A program made the position numbers and the translations under genes. From an unicellular cyanobacterium SU2 (lineage in GTDB: Bacteria > Cyanobacteriota > Cyanobacteriia > Cyanobacteriales > Microcystaceae), in the NCBI GenBank assembly GCA_002110465.1, contig NEED01000082.1:62001-126000 (forward strand): a stretch of 64,000 bases of DNA, given 5' to 3'. Numbering within the stretch: position 1 is the first letter of the stretch; each line of letters opens with the position of its first letter. Positions 61,997 through 64,000 of this stretch are shown one piece after another. The notes below the pieces were generated by a model. The model was not told the DNA's origin. It ran no database searches and saw only the letters and a list, made by a program, of their open reading frames with translations.

Positions 61997-64000
61997 ATGA
62001 CCACTAATCCACCAAATCCTCCCCCAGAACCGTCTGAAGAAAATAATTTACTTACCCCACTGGTTAATTTTGTCAGGCGACCCTCAACCCTGATTACGGG
62101 TGGTGTGTTGCTAACTCTAGGGATAGGAGTCTATGGTGGAATTAATTATTTTGTCTATCAAAAGTTATCTCCTTTACTCTCAACACAATTAAGTAAAGTC
62201 CTTGAACGAGAGGTTAAAGTCGGAAAAGTAGAAAGCTTTTCTATCAATAGTATTCGCATTGGACGGTCTTCTATTCCTGCTACCCAAACCGATCAAGATT
62301 ATGCTGAATTAGAAGAAATTGCGATTAATTTTAATCTTCTTCCAATTTTTATTGGTCAACCTTTAACGGTTGATATTGCTATCAATGATCCTAATCTTTT
62401 TATTGATCAAAATAAAACAGGCGAATGGATAAAATTACCAGAAATGAAAGAAGGAGGAGAACTCAATCTTCCCATTGATATTGATGCTAATATTCGCCTT
62501 AAGGATGTAGACATTGCAGTTCGTCCCTACGGGTTTAAAAAATCTTTGACTCTAGAAGCTGAGGGAAAAGCAGGATATAATTATAAGTCTAATGAAAATC
62601 AACAAGTTAGTTATGATCTTGGGGTTAATCTTCTCAACAGTGATATCAATATAGCAGGGGAAACCAACATTAAAAGTTGGCAAACTCAAGCACAATTAAA
62701 GGTGAATCAATTAGGGTTAAGTGAGTTAGTTTCTTTGATCCCTAATTCCCCCGTCACCCTGAACAGTGGAGAAGTAAATGGGGATGTCAGTCTTTCTGTT
62801 CCGTCTTTAGAGAAAATAGAAGGAACAACCGGGTTAGGAGAATTTAATATCTCGACGATTGAAGCCAATATTAATTCTATTAAAGAACCGTTAAAAGTTA
62901 ACTTGAATTTGGACTTTAAAGGAAAAACTGTTCAATTACAAAATACAGAAATTAGTCTAGGCAAATTAGTTACTAAAATTACAGGGGGGATTAATTGGGA
63001 ACAAGGTTATAATTTAAACATTGATCTTAATCCCGTTTCTTTGAAAAACTTAGTTGATATTGTTCCCCTCAAATTACCGATTAAATTAGGGGGAGGAATT
63101 CAAGGAAAGATCAACCTCAATGGGGAGATCAGAAATCCCATCTTAACAGGAACAATTAATAACACAGAATCTTTATTAATCGATAAAGTTCCCATCAAAA
63201 CCTTTAAGACAAATTTTCAAGCTAATTTAGATCAATTTCTCCTCAAACAAGTTCAAATTATTCCGACGGCTGGCGGAGGAATTACAGCCAAAGGAAAAGT
63301 AGAAACCGGCATTCTGAAAGCTATTGAAAAACAACAGGGGATTGATTGGCAAAAAATGCCTTTAGCCTTTGTGTTTGAGGCACAACTTCCCACAGAAAAA
63401 TTAGCCACTCCTTATTATCAAACCACTCAAAATGTTAGTTTAGGAAATATTGCCGCTAAAGGGGCGATCGGGGGAACATTAGGCAAGCCATCCGGTAAAA
63501 TACAATGGCAGGCCCCAAACCTCGTTAACGTCTCAGGAGAAGAGGTTTCAGGACAAGGAGAAGTTGCCTTATCCGGACTAAATATACTGTTAAAAGATAC
63601 GGTTTTACGATCTACCGGGGGAAATATCACCGTTAATGGAGTCGGAGATCTCAAAGAGATGGACTGGCAAACGGTTTTGACAGCTAACGCCTTTTCTCTC
63701 GATCCATTTTTAAGGGTTGCTTGTTCGTTTACCACCTGTCCCGATCAAGTCTTTAGTCAGTCGGTGAACCTCAGTAACGCCAATGTCAGGTTATCGGGTT
63801 TATTAGATGACTTTGACCTAGCTAAGATAGACGGTAGGGCGAATTTAACCTTGAATATAGATGGTGGGGCGATCGCTGTTAATAGTCGTCTGGCAAAAGG
63901 GAATATTAACGCCATAGCTACTGCATCAGGAATTTCTCTAGATCCCTACGTTCCTAATTTAGCGATTCCCGTAATTTTAGGACAAAGTCGCTTTAACCTA
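61997..64000 (+). CDS. TamB/Tic236-like translocation protein, N-terminal part
   Basis: An uninterrupted frame of 668 codons begins MTTNPPNPPPEPSEENN at 61997 and runs past the window end. One membrane helix (TLITGGVLLTLGIGVYGG) precedes long beta-rich repeats of the AsmA/TamB kind (LEREVKVGKVESFSINSIRIG, GGIQGKINLNGEIRNPILTG). Proteins of this type span the periplasm and guide outer-membrane protein or lipid transport; the chloroplast homologue is Tic236. The C-terminal DUF490 domain would lie outside the window. Confidence 0.82.
   Translation, partial: MTTNPPNPPPEPSEENNLLTPLVNFVRRPSTLITGGVLLTLGIGVYGGINYFVYQKLSPLLSTQLSKVLEREVKVGKVESFSINSIRIGRSSIPATQTDQDYAELEEIAINFNLLPIFIGQPLTVDIAINDPNLFIDQNKTGEWIKLPEMKEGGELNLPIDIDANIRLKDVDIAVRPYGFKKSLTLEAEGKAGYNYKSNENQQVSYDLGVNLLNSDINIAGETNIKSWQTQAQLKVNQLGLSELVSLIPNSPVTLNSGEVNGDVSLSVPSLEKIEGTTGLGEFNISTIEANINSIKEPLKVNLNLDFKGKTVQLQNTEISLGKLVTKITGGINWEQGYNLNIDLNPVSLKNLVDIVPLKLPIKLGGGIQGKINLNGEIRNPILTGTINNTESLLIDKVPIKTFKTNFQANLDQFLLKQVQIIPTAGGGITAKGKVETGILKAIEKQQGIDWQKMPLAFVFEAQLPTEKLATPYYQTTQNVSLGNIAAKGAIGGTLGKPSGKIQWQAPNLVNVSGEEVSGQGEVALSGLNILLKDTVLRSTGGNITVNGVGDLKEMDWQTVLTANAFSLDPFLRVACSFTTCPDQVFSQSVNLSNANVRLSGLLDDFDLAKIDGRANLTLNIDGGAIAVNSRLAKGNINAIATASGISLDPYVPNLAIPVILGQSRFNL

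Noticed and set aside
63427-63735. Antisense ORF at the right end of the window
   Set aside because: It lies opposite the long TamB-like frame, which runs open from 61997 to the window edge.
1-64000. tRNA, rRNA, RNase P RNA, 6S RNA or Yfr-type small RNA genes
   Set aside because: I read the intergenic gaps for T-loop sequences and known conserved motifs and found none; a covariance-model search would be decisive.

Overview
This is a stretch of cyanobacterial chromosome. The evidence is the frequent HIP1 octamer GCGATCGC, low-to-moderate GC content, and cyanobacterial gene families: type I-D CRISPR-Cas, a Tic236/TamB-like protein, a PilL-C-like CheA, a CtaA-type copper ATPase, a PEP-CTERM protein and degenerate heptamer repeats between genes. 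A unicellular Cyanothece/Crocosphaera/Rippkaea-like organism is my inference; no 16S gene is present to test it.

Positions 1-11000 hold a type I-D CRISPR-Cas locus read left to right. The order is an MntA-HepT toxin-antitoxin pair (mntA cut by the window edge), cas10d, a PD-(D/E)XK-like ORF, csc2, csc1, cas6, a four-helix-bundle (S23-type) ORF, cas4, cas1, cas2, a leader, and a short array of six 37-nt repeats and five spacers. Three things are unusual. The toxin pair abuts cas10d with a 5-nt gap. Two non-canonical ORFs sit inside the operon. Nearly every junction from csc1 to cas2 is filled by 7-bp tandem repeats. The leader-proximal spacer contains a start codon and encodes the N-terminus of an RNase AS-like exonuclease, which suggests its target. 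The I-D helicase gene cas3' is not in the window.

Positions 11000-28200 are mostly housekeeping: a stand-alone MshEN c-di-GMP-binding domain, purB, a TPR protein, a DnaJ-domain protein, cysK, purQ-purS, a Fur-family regulator (probably Zur) divergent from purS, a membrane site-2 protease, ruvC, a nitrilase-family amidase, a LapA-domain protein and recA. Among them are a metallo-beta-lactamase-fold protein without its metal ligands, a very small PEP-CTERM protein and an SDR pseudogene with two in-frame stops.

Positions 28400-44000 hold an M1 aminopeptidase with HEAT repeats, a HipA-like kinase interrupted by one in-frame stop next to a small HIRAN-like gene, a hydrolase-methyltransferase pair, three small minus-strand membrane genes, a Ser/Thr kinase, a phospholipase D/cardiolipin synthase, a copper P-type ATPase and holB.

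Positions 44000-64000 hold a large CheA/PilL-C-like hybrid kinase with two duplicated receivers, a cupin, a Uma2 nuclease, and a sulfatase island made of a formylglycine-generating enzyme, two arylsulfatases of different motif class, a decayed HAD hydrolase and a MarC-like fragment. These are followed by a likely IS200/IS605-derived hairpin element, a multi-PAS histidine kinase with three exact 396-nt repeat units, an FMN reductase, an amino-acid-type ABC binding protein and the 5' two thousand bases of a TamB/Tic236-like gene that runs off the window. I saw no rRNA or tRNA genes.
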